The position numbers and the translations under genes are program-made. The notes beneath the pieces are model-generated. The model ran no database searches. It saw only the letters and a program-made list of their open reading frames with translations, and was not told the DNA's origin. From Ephemerocybe angulata (taxonomy: Eukaryota; Basidiomycota; Agaricomycetes; Agaricales; Psathyrellaceae), in NCBI GenBank assembly GCA_013368325.1, contig JAACJK010000001.1, forward strand, positions 620,001 to 684,000: DNA of 64,000 nt. Reading direction: 5' to 3'. Of this stretch, positions 22,044-33,350 are shown one piece after another. Each line of letters begins with the position of its first letter. Position 1 is the first letter of the stretch.

Positions 22044-24546
22044 GTTGACGCAGATAGCGAGAGAAATGATCTGACAGTGAAGATTATTTATGGTGCCTAT
22101 CCAAGGCAGATTCTCAGCAGCCAATGAGGAACCGTATAAATGACCGCTGAAACTGGGGATAGAATCATTGTATGTTGAATTTAAAGGGTATCAGTGGTCT
22201 AGAGACATTGTGAGATACCGTAAAAAATCACAATTAAATAGGGCTTCGATTTAAGCCAGGTTGTTGGGATGGTCCAGGATATTGACCATACTCCTACAAT
22301 ATAGCAAGTTCGTTCCGAGGTATTATATGGGATCTTGGGTTGAAACAGGATGACATTAAAGGCCACCCATATTTTTTTTTCGGAGGAAGCCTTCTGAGAG
22401 TCCCAGAACCAATACACCATTTGACTTATATCATTGGGGGTATTACATGCAAGAGATCCAACGGTATATGTACTATTAGCCACCATAATGTGTTGACGCC
22501 CAACGGGCGCTAACTATTTGATGGTCATTTGAGCAAACGGTGCACCATTTGATGGGTTTGTCAGCAGAATAGAAGGTGTCGTTCTGCCTTTCGTTCATTA
22601 CCTGCACGCTAGATGACACCAAGCAAGAGGTGCACGTCTGCCTCATGAAGACACCATTGCCCAAAACAAAATCGTTTCTTTTCGGACGGCTATGTTTGAG
22701 AGTCTTATGTTTTTTAGCTTATCGTAGCGCCTGCTACCAGTAATGACTGAAGAGGCTTTTATTAAGGTGTGTGTAGCTCTGGGCAACCAAACCGTTCTGT
22801 CCCTATGCTGCTCCTGACTTAAATCAAGGAACACGCCAGATTTGTTCTATCTTTGACCCCGCCGTAGAAAGGGGGAAGGCGCCTATAAATAACGGAATGT
22901 GATAAAAACACGCAGAAAAGAACCCTGCTCATCAGAGGGTGCAGCCATCCCCAAGGAAGGGCCGAATGGCTAGTAACTGCTGTCAAGTAGATCGGGTAGA
23001 TCTTGATTCCCTGTAACCATCTGGAATCAGATCTCCCAAACACCCGGGAGGGTAAGGGGGCGCGCAGGGGCGCGCCGACGCCTGCAGCAGCCTGCATGAG
23101 TGTGGCGGGTCACGTCCTGTGACAGGTGTGACGAGTTCACATGGGCTTTTGGCTCCTAACGATGTGGTGCATATTCAAGGGAGAAGCTGCTTTGTGAATT
23201 TGAGGCAGGATGGCACATCCATCAGTCTGACTTAGTCAGAGGCAGGTTAGCGTCGATCTGTCACCAGTCCCCAAGGCAGATTAGCGTCTGAGCAAGCACC
23301 ACTCTGACCATCTCAGGTGAACCGATACCCAGGTCTATCCTATACGTTTTGGCCATCACCAGATGCCCAACTACTTTATATTTCGAAGGGGTTAAGAGTG
23401 GGATCCCACCACCACATTTCAGGTTGTTCTAACACCATCATCGGGCAAGCGTCGGTCAAGAGCTTTGCATCCGCCTCGCTCACTTTGGCGCCATCACTGC
23501 TATACTGGCCAAACACTACCCGTTTTACGGGACAACCTTCAGCTTCGCGCAAGAGGAGTACCTCTATAAGGCGGGCAACAAAGCACTTCTTGTCGTCTTC
23601 GGAGTCAAATTCGACATCTAAGAATGCAATATCCTCCAGGCTTGGGAAGAGTATGTTGCCAGACTCGGGATGTGATCTTCTGTTTGGTGCATTATCCCCC
23701 AGCGGATCAAGTAGGCGGAAAGCATCGATGGTCATGGAGCAGGAAAAGAACATGATTTGGGTTAGGTGGGGCAGGTGGCCAGAAAGACGACGACAGCGGT
23801 TCACGTCTACGTCTCTATCCAGTTTGATGCAGCGAAGATGGGAAAAATCAAATTCCCTGGATAGGGCGTCCAGAAAGTCATTGATAAAGAGGTCTCGATC
23901 CCGGACCTTGTGTGCTTGGAGACGGTGGTCCCTGATGACAATAGGTCTGCCATCAGGCTTCCCGGCTGCATAGGGAGCCAGCACAATGCGAAAACCAGAT
24001 GAGCCGGGAAGTAGAAGGCCTTGGATCCTCAACTCTGTACGCGTTGGACTTGTTGGGGAATTAAGCGAGTTCCTGAGGTTCCAAAAGAATTTCTCCAAAG
24101 CCTGAGGAGGGTATGTGACTGGGGTGTGAGTGTCGTACGATATTATAAGGTGCATTTTCGGACGACCGGGGTGCTGGACCATGCCAAAATATTCGGTCAA
24201 TGCAGGGAGGGTGTTGTGGAGCTTCAGGCGTGTCAGATTTTGCAGAGATACCGGCTCCCAGAGCGAATTGGCCGTGGTCCCACTGATAGGTATAAACCCA
24301 TGGTCAGAGAGAGACATCTCTTGTAGAAGCGGCATCTGTTTGAGGGACCGAAGAAAGGCCTCTGTGCTAGGCGTTCGCACCATAGAGTCATACTCCAACA
24401 TACGAAGGTGGGTCAAGTTTGGGCAAATCAGGAAGTTGTGCCAGGATAGAATAAACATGCCAGAGTCCGTCAGGTCTAACTCCCGCAAGTGCTGAAAAAC
24501 CACTGGTCGTAAGGTGCTAGAGATAGCGAGGGGTAAGGTGGTAGAG

Positions 24547-26571
24547 ATACCGAGCGACCTCATAAAGGGGAAGTTCGACTCGGCCACCGGTGCAGACAAC
24601 ATCTCCTATCGTGACATCTACGAGATGGACAACGACGTGTTGGTCGAGCTTGTAAATCTGTGTTTCGACACCCGGAGTGCGCCGTCCATCTGGCTGCGCA
24701 CGCAGATTGTGGGGCTCTGCAAGAAGGGGAAGCCGAAGGACGACCCCAACAGCTATTGTACCATCGGCCTCGAAAGCTGCCTCCTCAAGTTTACGACACT
24801 TGTCGCCAGCCGTCGCTTCGTCGAGTTTGGGGAGGAGCGGGGGATTATACCGGACTCTCAGAATGGGTTTCGAGCGGAGTACCGCACGAACAACAATGTC
24901 TTCGTGCTGCGGGACAGGGCGCAGGCTGAGGGTCGTCCCCTGTACGCAGCGTTCGTGGATCTCACCAATGCGTTCCCGTCCACGAACCATGTGGCACTCT
25001 GGCTGAAACTCAGGCGTCAGGGGGCTGGAGGGAAGATCTTTGACTGGCTACGCTGGCTGTACGGTGCGATGACGTATGTCGCAATGCATAACGGCGAGGA
25101 GTCGGAGGCGTTTACAGCGGCAATGGGGATTCTCATTGGGGACACGTGCTCTCCGGTGCTGTGGGCGCTATACATGGCTGACCTACCGGACTTCATACCG
25201 AAGGACGCGGACGATATCAAGCTAGCGGGCATGTCGATCACGAATGTCGAACAGGCAGACGATGTCCTGCTTATGTCGTCTAGTCCGGAGGGCCTGCTAC
25301 GAAAGCTGAAGGGGATGTTCAAGTGGTGCCAGAAGAACTTCATGCTATTCAACACGGTCAAGTCAGTCGTCATGATCTTCGGGAAGCGTCCCCCTGAGCT
25401 GCCGGTCTTTGATCTAGGCGAGGGAGGGGTGTTAGCGGTGGTGCGGGAGCACACTTATCTCGGTTTCCAGCTCTCGTCGTCGGGGTCGGGGATGATGCGA
25501 CTACACTACGACGTGAAGGAGGCGACAGCCAAGACGGTCAGCCGGGTGATTTGGGTGGTGCAACAGCTTTCGGGTGCGATGCCGGTTGAGATGCTTACAA
25601 TGTTGTACATGGCGCTCGTGGATCCTCATCTCGTCCACAGGTGCGAGGTTGTGCTGGACGAGTCGGCGAAGGCGAGGGGGTTGCTGGAGAAGGTGCAGAA
25701 GGTGTTTCTCCGAAGGGTGCTGGGGCTCGGGCCGCTTAGCATGATCGCAGTTCTGTTTACCGAGACGGGGCTAGAGCCTGTCAGGTACCGCCGCGTCATC
25801 CTGGCGGTTGGGTACCTGCTCTATATACTCCGCGCGCCGTGCGTCTACGTGCGGCTCGCATTGCAGGAGATTGTGGACCTTGACCAGCGACGGTACCAGA
25901 CGTGGATTGGGAGGCTGCGGGCTGTGGTTCAAGCGCTCCCAGGCCGGGTCGAGTTTCCGCCGCCGCAAGAGCTTTTGGTGGAGAGGCGTGTGGAGAGGCT
26001 GATGGAGGATATCGTGAAGAGCATGGATGCGGCGCTTCAGGGCGAGGTCGATGCAACCGATCGGCTAGAGCTGGTGCACGGACGGACGGAGGAGGACCCG
26101 GATGGAGGACCCCCACGCAGAGTTGTGCGCAAACTACGGCACTACCTTCGGGTGTACAACCCCGGCCATCGCAAGGCATTGGCTCGAGTCCTCCTCTCGA
26201 GCCATAATCTTGCATCGTGCCGCCGAAGGTACACACATAACTCGGCGTGGGGACTCCGATGTAGGTTCTGTGGGGCGCATGAAGAGTCGGTATCACACGT
26301 GTGGCTCGTCTGTGGTGGGAATGGGGAGCTGGTCACGGCGCGGAAGAACTATGTGCTTAACATATTGCGGGCGGTTACAGTGGAGGAGGCGGCACGGATT
26401 CGGGGCCTGGGGCCGACACCGACGCTGCAACTTAGGGCTCTGCTAGACGTGCGCATACTTACCAGCAGCACAGCGGAGTTTGCGTATATTGTGCAGGAAA
26501 TCGCGGAGGGTGTTGGGCTCGCGCCGCTAGAGGCAGATCACGTTGGGGAAGGGAACGAAGAGGGAGGCTGA
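24547..26571 (+). pseudogene. LINE reverse transcriptase, N-terminally truncated
   Basis: The frame is open through the left junction, so its first codon is arbitrary. Reverse transcriptase blocks appear in order: SATGADNISY, PDSQNGFRAEYRTNNN, the first catalytic block AAFVDLTNAF (Asp), the GILIGDTCSPVL block, and QADDVLLM in place of the usual YADD, keeping both aspartates. FNTVKSVVMIFG follows. The C-terminus has a zinc knuckle CRFCGAHEESVSHVWLVC (C-x2-C-x7-H-x4-C), as in fungal LINEs. No endonuclease domain is present here, as expected for a 5'-truncated copy. The reading frame has no internal stop over 670 codons, so the insertion is young. Confidence 0.85.
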
Positions 26572-26822
26572 GGGCACCGGTTGTGCAAGGATCGTGGTTA
26601 CAGATATATTTCCTGAATGTAGATAGTAGTAAGCCCCCGCCAACGGTAGCTCTCCACAGGCAGACCTCCAACGGTTCGCCAACGGTTCGCCGTTGGTTCG
26701 CCGGCTGGAGATATCGCTGTGGATCCTGCCCTGGTACTAGCCCGGCACATGGGAGTTGGGCTTGCCTCCCCGCCGTCCTAGGGGTAAGAGTCAGTGATGG
26801 CCTGTGCTTACCTTAGAAGAAT

Positions 26823-26842
26823 CACACACACACACACACACA
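26823..26842. repeat. (CA)10 microsatellite, LINE tail
   Basis: An uninterrupted CA run lies exactly at the 3' junction between LINE sequence and F-box coding sequence. It replaces the poly(A) tail seen in many LINEs. Confidence 0.85.
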
Positions 26843-27574
26843 CCCAGGAAGTGGCAAAAGTTTGAGGCTTTGTAAAAGGGGCATCCGCCCCATGAAATCC
26901 AGGAAGGTCTCTGCGGTCGCTCGGTGGAAGGATACGTTTTCCAAGGACAGGGTAAGCAGTGTTCTGCGCTGAACGGCCTGTGTTAAGTCTTTCCAACTGA
27001 GTTTAACCCCACCGACAATTCGGAGGTTTTTCAGATGCCGACAGTCTGACAGAAAATTATTGGGCATTGACCAAGGTCGGTATCCGTTGAGGACGACTGT
27101 CTCGAGGATAGGGAAGGTCTTGGCGAAATGGGATAGGACTGGGCTGTCCTTTCTTCTGAGGTCAAGGGTCACTTTCTGCAACCGGTCTGGAGACAAAACT
27201 TTGAATAGGGTATCGTTGGGGGTATCATCAGAGGTATGCACGGTGATTGGGGCGCCTTTCGAACGCGCCAGCGCAAATTCCATGAAGCGAGGAGGGACAG
27301 AGTTCAACTCCGACCAGAAGTGCGAGCAGTCAACTGCGACTTCCCTCCAGCGACGACAGACGTGGGTGACGGAGATCCAGGATGTGTCTCCCTCATCACG
27401 GGGGACCAAGAGGAAGATGGCGGCCAGTATCTCCGGGGGTAGGTCCGGCAGCAAAGGCCCTCGTCGTGCTTCCAAGTCTTGCTGTTGTCCTCGTTGCTGG
27501 TCTTCGAGCCTAGCCTCAAGTCCGCGGGTAGTCGTCTCTGACGACGCGTGGTTCGGAGAGTTGGAAGTGGACAT

Positions 27575-27944
27575 TGTACCGGGGGCGGGTTTCGATAGAG
27601 GGGAGATTCACAATTGAGATGGGGAACAGTTTCAAATGCTGCCTACTTATAGGCAGAAGACAACGAAGGTGGTGGTCGTGGTCGAACAAAGCGTGGATTG
27701 ATTGGTCCAAGTTCAATTGTGCTTCGGTCTTTGCCGAGTGTGGTTTCCACGGGGCTTTGGCGTGGGCGCCTATATCACGTGGATGCATACCCAAAATGGA
27801 ACGGCTCCGAATCGGCTCACCATCATCGGGGCCAATATCCCCTCTTCTTCGGCGCCGACCTGCTCGAACTTAATGCGCAGCACACACAGGACTGAGGTTG
27901 CTTATCTCCCACCACCTCTGGCGCACGATTAGAGTGGTCAGGAC
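27575..27944. promoter_or_regulatory. Intergenic region between divergent genes
   Basis: The 370 bp between the start codons of the F-box gene (minus) and the secreted-protein gene (plus) must contain both promoters. No clear element is recognised. Confidence 0.4.
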
Positions 27945-29906
27945 ATGAAGTCCTTGCACATCCTCTCGTTTCTTGCGTTGCCTTACGCAGCGGCGGTTCT
28001 AGGCGCCCAGATTCCGCTAAAGGACCCCTTTTCTCGGGAGCCATGGCGCTCTGCTGGCAGGGCTGCTGGCAGCGCGCGATGGAGGTTCGACGTTGAGCCC
28101 TCTCCCAATGCGACGGAGAACTATGTCTTCGAGACTGTAGCTTCTCTTCTGCAGCAGTGGCCCAACACTCGCTACCGGAATGGCAAGTCGTCCATTCAAA
28201 TCTCGGGGAGACTCATCACGCTAATTAAGCAATTCTGTACATACTGGTTGCTCTAGGTCACAGCATCGTCCCCGCCACGATTCCTGTCGGCACCCTCCTC
28301 TACCACGGAACCGACAAAGAGAAGGTACCCGACAACCCAAACTGGGTCGCGACCGACCCCGAGCACTCGTTCCTCTTCTGTCGGACAGTCGAAGAGGGCA
28401 AAGGCTGCTGGCACCTCACCCTCGCGGCCACGCGACCTTTGAATGTCTTGTACTTCGATGGAAGTAGCGCGGCGAAGATGCCAGGGACGATGGACGCGCA
28501 GGACGTCTTGAGGGGAAAAGTCGAACCTGGTCGTTTGTTCGATGAGGTGAATAGGATTATGGATCTTTGCAAGTGGGGGAAGAAGTATAATTTAGATGGA
28601 TTTATGAGGTGCGGGTCCTTATCTGTTCCCCTTCACTATCCCAGCATCTAACCAAGATCTATCTAGAATGGAAATGGACTTGTACGTGGCCTACACATCT
28701 TTTCTAGTACACGACGACTGACCGCGCCCAGCGAAATCATGCTATGCGACTTCACCCAAGGCGTTGAAGTAGCCTCATTCCTAAACCTCCACTCTCTCCA
28801 ACCCGGAATACCCGGAGTCCCAAACCCCAAGCGCATCGGGAACCTTCCAGGAACACTCCTCCTCCAAGCCTTCCGCGTCCTCGAGGCCGGAAAGACGCAC
28901 GACAGGTTCCCCGGCGAAACACGCGCCAAGCTTGACCTCACCCGCCTCACCTCCTTCTACGACACAGACATGTTCCCCAGCCTCGTCGCCGAGCGGTACG
29001 GGCAGGAGCGCTGGGACCACCGCGTGGCGCAGCTCGGCGCCGACGGGCGCGAGCAGCTTCTCAGCCGGCTCGACGACGTCCTCTCGAGTACTGGCAAAGA
29101 GCAGGTTGGTAGCGGAGTCGACTGGACGAGCCTCATCCGCGTTATCATACATCGACACGCGGACCGGCTCGAGATTCTCCGGTACATGCTCAACTCCACA
29201 GACGAAGAGGTAGCCAAAACTCTCGCTGACATACACGACTATACCACAAGCATGCTCGACCCGTACATCCTCCACGGTGTCAGACCCATCAACGCCAGCT
29301 CTGCGTCAATAGAGTGGGCTGCACCTATCTTCGAGGTGTGCGCTTCGACACACACGAAGATCATCTCGACGACGCTCAAGTCGAAGCTGACTTATAGTGA
29401 GACCCTGATCTTGGGCGCCGTGGACGGGGTGCTGCATGAAATCTGCCGCGTCGTTGTAGGAATATGGGCAGAGGGCGTCGTCTTGCAACTTCCGGGCGCT
29501 GAGTCCCGACCAGCAGAAGACGTTATCACAGACTGGAGCGCCCGTGTCGACAAGTTAATGAAATGGTTAGATTGGAGTGTCTGGGTGAAGTGCAACCCGG
29601 GCTGCAGTTTCGAGGTGAGCTTTCATGGTCTTTTCGAGCATCCCAGTGTGTACTTACCCCTTGTACGTCTAGGAAACGTGTTACCTCCCGACGTGGCCTT
29701 GGCTGCATGTTGCGTGGCCTCATAGACCTCCACTACCGCCTCGACCGCCAAGGAAGGAGCGGGATATCATTCCTGGTGGTTTAGAGAGGAAGTGGGACCG
29801 CCTGTGGGGATGGGTCGAGGACTTCAGTGGGGCAGTCGACGAGGACTACTATCGTCGTCCCCAACCAAAGTGCATTAGACGCGTGTTCCCCTTGGTAGAT
29901 CTGTAG
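27945..29906 (+). CDS. Predicted secreted protein of an uncharacterised fungal family (LYHGT motif)
   Basis: ATG 27945 begins a signal-peptide-like sequence (MKSLHILSFLALPYAAAVLG). Intron 1 (28183-28256) starts GCAAGT and ends CTAG, a GC-AG intron; only this choice keeps the frame (RYRNGHSIVPATIP). Introns 28609-28666 and 28682-28731 enclose a 15-nt exon, and the last intron is 29615-29672. The product is about 570 residues. The conserved core reads PVGTLLYHGTD, WVATDPEHSFLF, ATRPLNVLYFDGSSAAKM and DAQDVL. I have seen this pattern in hypothetical proteins of both ascomycetes and basidiomycetes but know no function. The LYHGT/ATDPEHS arrangement superficially resembles the HG(T/S) motif of ADP-ribosyltransferases, which I treat only as a hint. 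The C-terminus is Trp/Pro-rich. Confidence 0.75.
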
Positions 29907-30123
29907 TCAAAGAGCATGGAAGATCATGGTATCTAGTGGAACAAGTGTGTTCGAATATTATCTTGGCAGAGCTACAAGTATGATAGAGTGTAAAGCGAAA
30001 GGGAGCAGATACATTACACGTAGCGAACCGGCGTCTACAAAATCGTTCTACATACAAGAAACTATACAGAATCGTACAACGTGGGCAGTCATAATCAAAC
30101 ATCATCTACGCAGAAATCTAGCG
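29907..30123. other. Short convergent intergenic region
   Basis: The 3' ends of the secreted-protein gene and the F-box gene face each other here. No terminator-like structure is recognised. Confidence 0.5.
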
Positions 30124-31830
30124 TCAAACACGATTAACGGACGGAACCTCGACAACATCAACACGCTCTCTAATCCACTCCCAAGACTCAGCATTTGCCT
30201 GGAACGAACCGTCCAAGAACAACTTCTTCAAAGGCCTGCCCGCAGCCTCCCGCTCCAGAATCACCTTGTGCAGCAAAGGCTTGCTGGCGTTCGGGTCACC
30301 GGATACCATCAGACTCTCTAGATCTGGCCAGGGAACTCCAGCCGCGCCGTCTCCCATATCTGAACGTGCAAGGCAAGAAAGGAATAGGTTGGAAGGAACA
30401 TGCAACATAGACAACGTCTTGAGATGCGGGAATGCAAGAGGTAGGGTACGAGCCTGCGCGCTCTGCTCGAGCCCCGGGGTGCCAGTCACCGTCAACGCCT
30501 TAAGCTCCGGATACTCGTCAACGTGCCCCGCAAAAGCGTCGACTGTGTTCTCGAACCCATGCTGCGAGAGATGGCGCAGGATGAGCGACGAGAGCGAGGG
30601 GAGGGAGAAGAGGCGGATGAACTGCGCCAGACCTGCATCTGCGGGTCTAAAGTCCCTGATGACATCGATGTCGAGGGTACGCAGAGAAGGGATGCTGATA
30701 GGAGTAGGCGTATCCCCTGCGGCGATCCCCAAGTCCTGGAGGGCGGTGAACGGGTTTAGCTCGAGTAGGACGAGTTTCTCCAAAGAGAGCATGCGCTGGA
30801 AGGACTGCGATAAGTTCGCGAGGTCTTTCCACGCGGCCCTCGTCAGCTCTAGTGTGTGCAATTTCTCTAGTTTCTCCGGTTCCAAGCACCGAAAGGCGGC
30901 TCCGACGTCTGCGTGCCTAGCGCGGACCAGCGGAGACGGGGAAGCGGAGTAACGAAGGATCTCGTACAACGAGGTATGCCCGGGTCCACACCCCTCCTGG
31001 ATCACCAGGGACTCGAGGTTGGGCGTAGAGAATGTGCGGACGAGCCGCGCGACATCGTCCGTGAGCCATTCCGAGGTGAGCACGGTGAAGGTGCGGAGGG
31101 CCGGGAGGGTGATGGGGGCTTGGTTATTCCCCGAGCAGTGGAGGTCTTCGAGCACGAAGGCGGGCTTCACGTGGAGGACAAGCTCTTCGAGGGTCTCTGA
31201 GTTTGATAGCATCTCGTGTAATCCCGCGAAGTCAGGCCATGCGCCATATCCGCGGACCTCGAGCTTGGTAAGGTTGCGCAGGGGGAGGCTAACCCGATTG
31301 AGACTGATGTTGCGCAGGAGGAGCTGCGATAGTTTGGGGAGGTTCCCCCCGAAGATGGTGGATTCGAGCGAGAGTCGGCGCTCGGAGGAGAAGTGCGATA
31401 GCGAGACTGTCTTGAGCAGCGGGGCGGAGACGTTCTCTAGGAAGTTGAATATGGCGCCGTTGGGGGTTGCGATGGAGAGGTGCTGCCAACGGCGGCTGTG
31501 GGGTAAGAGAAGGTCCATGACGTGCTCGGTCGTGGGGAGAGACCAGAAGCAGCTGAGGTGGATATCGAGGGGGTAGTCCCTCGAGCGCTGCAGGTAGCGG
31601 GGAAGGCTGGGGAGGTAGTCGCATATGTTACCCTGGGTGAGGTGGTATTTGCTCCACAGAGACGGCGTGCTCAGCGTGATATGCCTCAGGCGAGATGAGG
31701 TTTTCAGCATCACGCTCCTGAAGTTGTCATACGGGAGCTCCTCCGAGAAATAGGCCGTCTCCACAATGTGCGAGAGGACTTCATTTGGGATGTTGTCAAT
31801 GGGTGTCCCCAGAGTTTCTTTGTGGTCCAA
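30124..31830 (-). CDS. F-box/LRR-like protein
   Basis: This is an open frame of 568 codons. Residues about 9-55 (PIDNIPNEVLSHIVETAYF...SRLRHITLSTPSLW) fit an F-box, and the rest is a series of leucine-rich strand/helix units (for example LPALRTFTVLTSEWL, IPSLRTLDIDVIRDF). The first codon of the frame at 31830 is TTG, and there is no in-frame ATG ahead of the F-box. The frame stays open for about 50 codons further upstream, so the true start probably lies in an upstream exon I could not place. It likely acts as a substrate receptor of an SCF ubiquitin ligase. It has a different body from the paralogous pair at 19470-27574. Confidence 0.7.
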   Translation of the reverse strand: MDHKETLGTPIDNIPNEVLSHIVETAYFSEELPYDNFRSVMLKTSSRLRHITLSTPSLWSKYHLTQGNICDYLPSLPRYLQRSRDYPLDIHLSCFWSLPTTEHVMDLLLPHSRRWQHLSIATPNGAIFNFLENVSAPLLKTVSLSHFSSERRLSLESTIFGGNLPKLSQLLLRNISLNRVSLPLRNLTKLEVRGYGAWPDFAGLHEMLSNSETLEELVLHVKPAFVLEDLHCSGNNQAPITLPALRTFTVLTSEWLTDDVARLVRTFSTPNLESLVIQEGCGPGHTSLYEILRYSASPSPLVRARHADVGAAFRCLEPEKLEKLHTLELTRAAWKDLANLSQSFQRMLSLEKLVLLELNPFTALQDLGIAAGDTPTPISIPSLRTLDIDVIRDFRPADAGLAQFIRLFSLPSLSSLILRHLSQHGFENTVDAFAGHVDEYPELKALTVTGTPGLEQSAQARTLPLAFPHLKTLSMLHVPSNLFLSCLARSDMGDGAAGVPWPDLESLMVSGDPNASKPLLHKVILEREAAGRPLKKLFLDGSFQANAESWEWIRERVDVVEVPSVNRV

Positions 31831-31974
31831 TTCCGAGATGGAATGGTTGCATGGCCAAGCAGCGAAGTAGTCTTGATTACTACTGTTGAAGATCCAAAGG
31901 TATTTCGCAACATGAGCACGCAGAGAAACATAAGAGTCGGCGACATTGGAGCGGTTATTAGCACACGTGGCTAA

Positions 31975-33350
31975 TGATCATCGCTCATACGAACCTCGAT
32001 ACACCCGCTTCCTGGAGGGAATTTGAGAGGTAAAACGGGGTCAGCGCTGGGCTTGAACTATCCTTGCCGTCCATGAGTGAGATGGGGGGAGGAGGAGAGA
32101 AGGAGACGTGCAGAACGAAGGATATACTCCGCGGTCTTGCGATACCCCAGAATATTGGCTGTCAATTGTTCCGGTAGGTGGCGGTGCTGCTCAATCAAAA
32201 TTTAAAGCAGCCTATTTTTAGAGCACAATTGGATCATCGTTCAAGTTTGCAGAAGAAAGAGCCCCAGGAGGGGCCAATGGCTCGAATTGCTGCCCGGATA
32301 TCGTGGCAGACTCGCGAATTTAGGAGAATTTAGGACTCTGACTGTGGGCACCTTCTTCGCCTCATCCAGGTCAATACTTGATCGCCACCAGTGCCTCTAA
32401 GTTGCCTTCAATTTCGGCCGATTCGCATTCATACCTATCTTCGGGCTTGAGTCACACACTTGCCTATGGTAACCTACATAACCCCAAACCCGATAATAGA
32501 TCTTTAATTGAGAGCAAGGAATAACTCGGGAATATATTGCGGGCCTGGCCTGGGCGCGTTCTCCAGACTCCAGTCGCGATCTCCGGCAAATAGCGGCCCC
32601 GGCTCCTAAGCGCCCATCATCACGCCTAACCGCTCGTAAGCTATTGATTGCGCTTCCTCTTTATCACCCTCGATCATTCCTCTTTGCCACACCCAAGCCT
32701 CATCTTCCAGACCCGTCGTCTTGGCACTTAGGCACGTCCATTGTTGGTGCATCTTGTTGCATGCGGGGACGCGGTACAAACGCGAGGAACTTTCGTAATT
32801 CGAGGAATCGGGTCACATCGGGTCCGTGTGGATGCTCGAAACGCCCAAGCCCTAGGCTCAGACTGTTTGTTACAGGCGCGGTCTTCTTCACCGAACGGCA
32901 ACCCAGCAGCGGACAAGAGCTTCAAGGACCCAGGATCCTTAGCCAGGGGCTCGCTGTTGGTCGTTCGAAGGCGATGGTGTGCCCGAACGCGCTGGGCAGG
33001 GCGCCGGGCGCACCCTCAGCTTAAAGCTCTATGACGATTCAATCAAAACCCCGACGCCACGATTTCTTCTAATTCAGGCCTGAAACGAGACGACAGGTAC
33101 GAAAAGCCAGCGATTTCCAAGGGGATACACAAAAGGTGCCTTCCCGAGACTCTGGACGAGCCTGGAGCCTCCTTAAGACCCGGGATGCGTCGTGAGCCGT
33201 AGAGGCACCATCCGCGCAGTGCATCGTCATTCAGGCTTTAAGGGGTGCTCTAGGACTCGTTCTCGAATTACAATCCCCCGAAGACTCTCCCTACTTTCCG
33301 CCTTTCCCCCACCCGCATCGACGGTCGACAAAATCATACCAGACATCACC
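31975..33350. other. Long intergenic region upstream of the globin gene
   Basis: No gene is supported in about 1.4 kb. Short open frames at 32644-33034 have no recognisable product. The segment 33200-33350 is CT/AC-rich just before the start codon, typical of a basidiomycete promoter and 5' untranslated region. Confidence 0.5.

Larger units (their letters stand above)
21245..23375. other. Gene-free region with inverted repeats and hairpins
   Basis: No gene is supported. TGGTGACAGATCGACGCT at 21632-21649 recurs inverted and exact at 23249-23266, with AATCTGCCT outside it on both sides (21615-21623 and 23274-23282). CCAAGGCAGATT occurs at 22101 and 23271. Two strong hairpins lie at 21922-21950 and 22017-22043. 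These point to a non-autonomous element of about 1.7 kb, which has no recognised relatives. Confidence 0.55.
24547..26843 (+). mobile_element. 5'-truncated non-LTR (LINE-type) retrotransposon
   Basis: The element encodes reverse transcriptase and a C-terminal CCHC knuckle, followed by about 250 bp of 3' untranslated sequence and a (CA)10 tail at 26823-26842. It lacks the start of its ORF and any upstream ORF. The left edge lies between about 24540 and 24570, where F-box coding sequence stops. I could not define a target duplication. Within the 3' untranslated part the phrase CAACGGTTCGCC occurs twice in tandem (about 26670-26700). Confidence 0.8.
23376..27574 (-). pseudogene. F-box/LRR-like gene split by a LINE
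   Basis: The N-terminal part starts at ATG 27574 and runs to about 26850. It has a Gln/Arg-rich leader, a clean F-box (LLPDLPPEILAAIFLLVPRD...THVCRRWREVAVDCSHFW) and the first half of the body, ending GRMPLLQSLKLLPLP. The C-terminal part (about 24545 to 23376) resumes with STTLPLAISSTLRPVVFQHL and runs to a stop at 23376. The paralogue at 19470-21244 has both parts contiguous, which shows they are one gene. The 2.3 kb between them is a reverse-transcriptase element on the opposite strand. Both host parts are otherwise open, so the insertion is the main damage. As a result the N-terminal half reads into the CA tail (GCVCVCV) and stops. Confidence 0.85.

Noticed and set aside
26823..26842. CA repeat as a regulatory or Z-DNA element
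   Set aside because: Its position exactly at the LINE 3' junction makes a retrotransposon tail the simpler explanation.
30195..31576. Plus-strand frames opposite the F-box/LRR gene, up to 228 codons
   Set aside because: Arg/Ser-rich shadows of leucine-rich minus-strand coding sequence.
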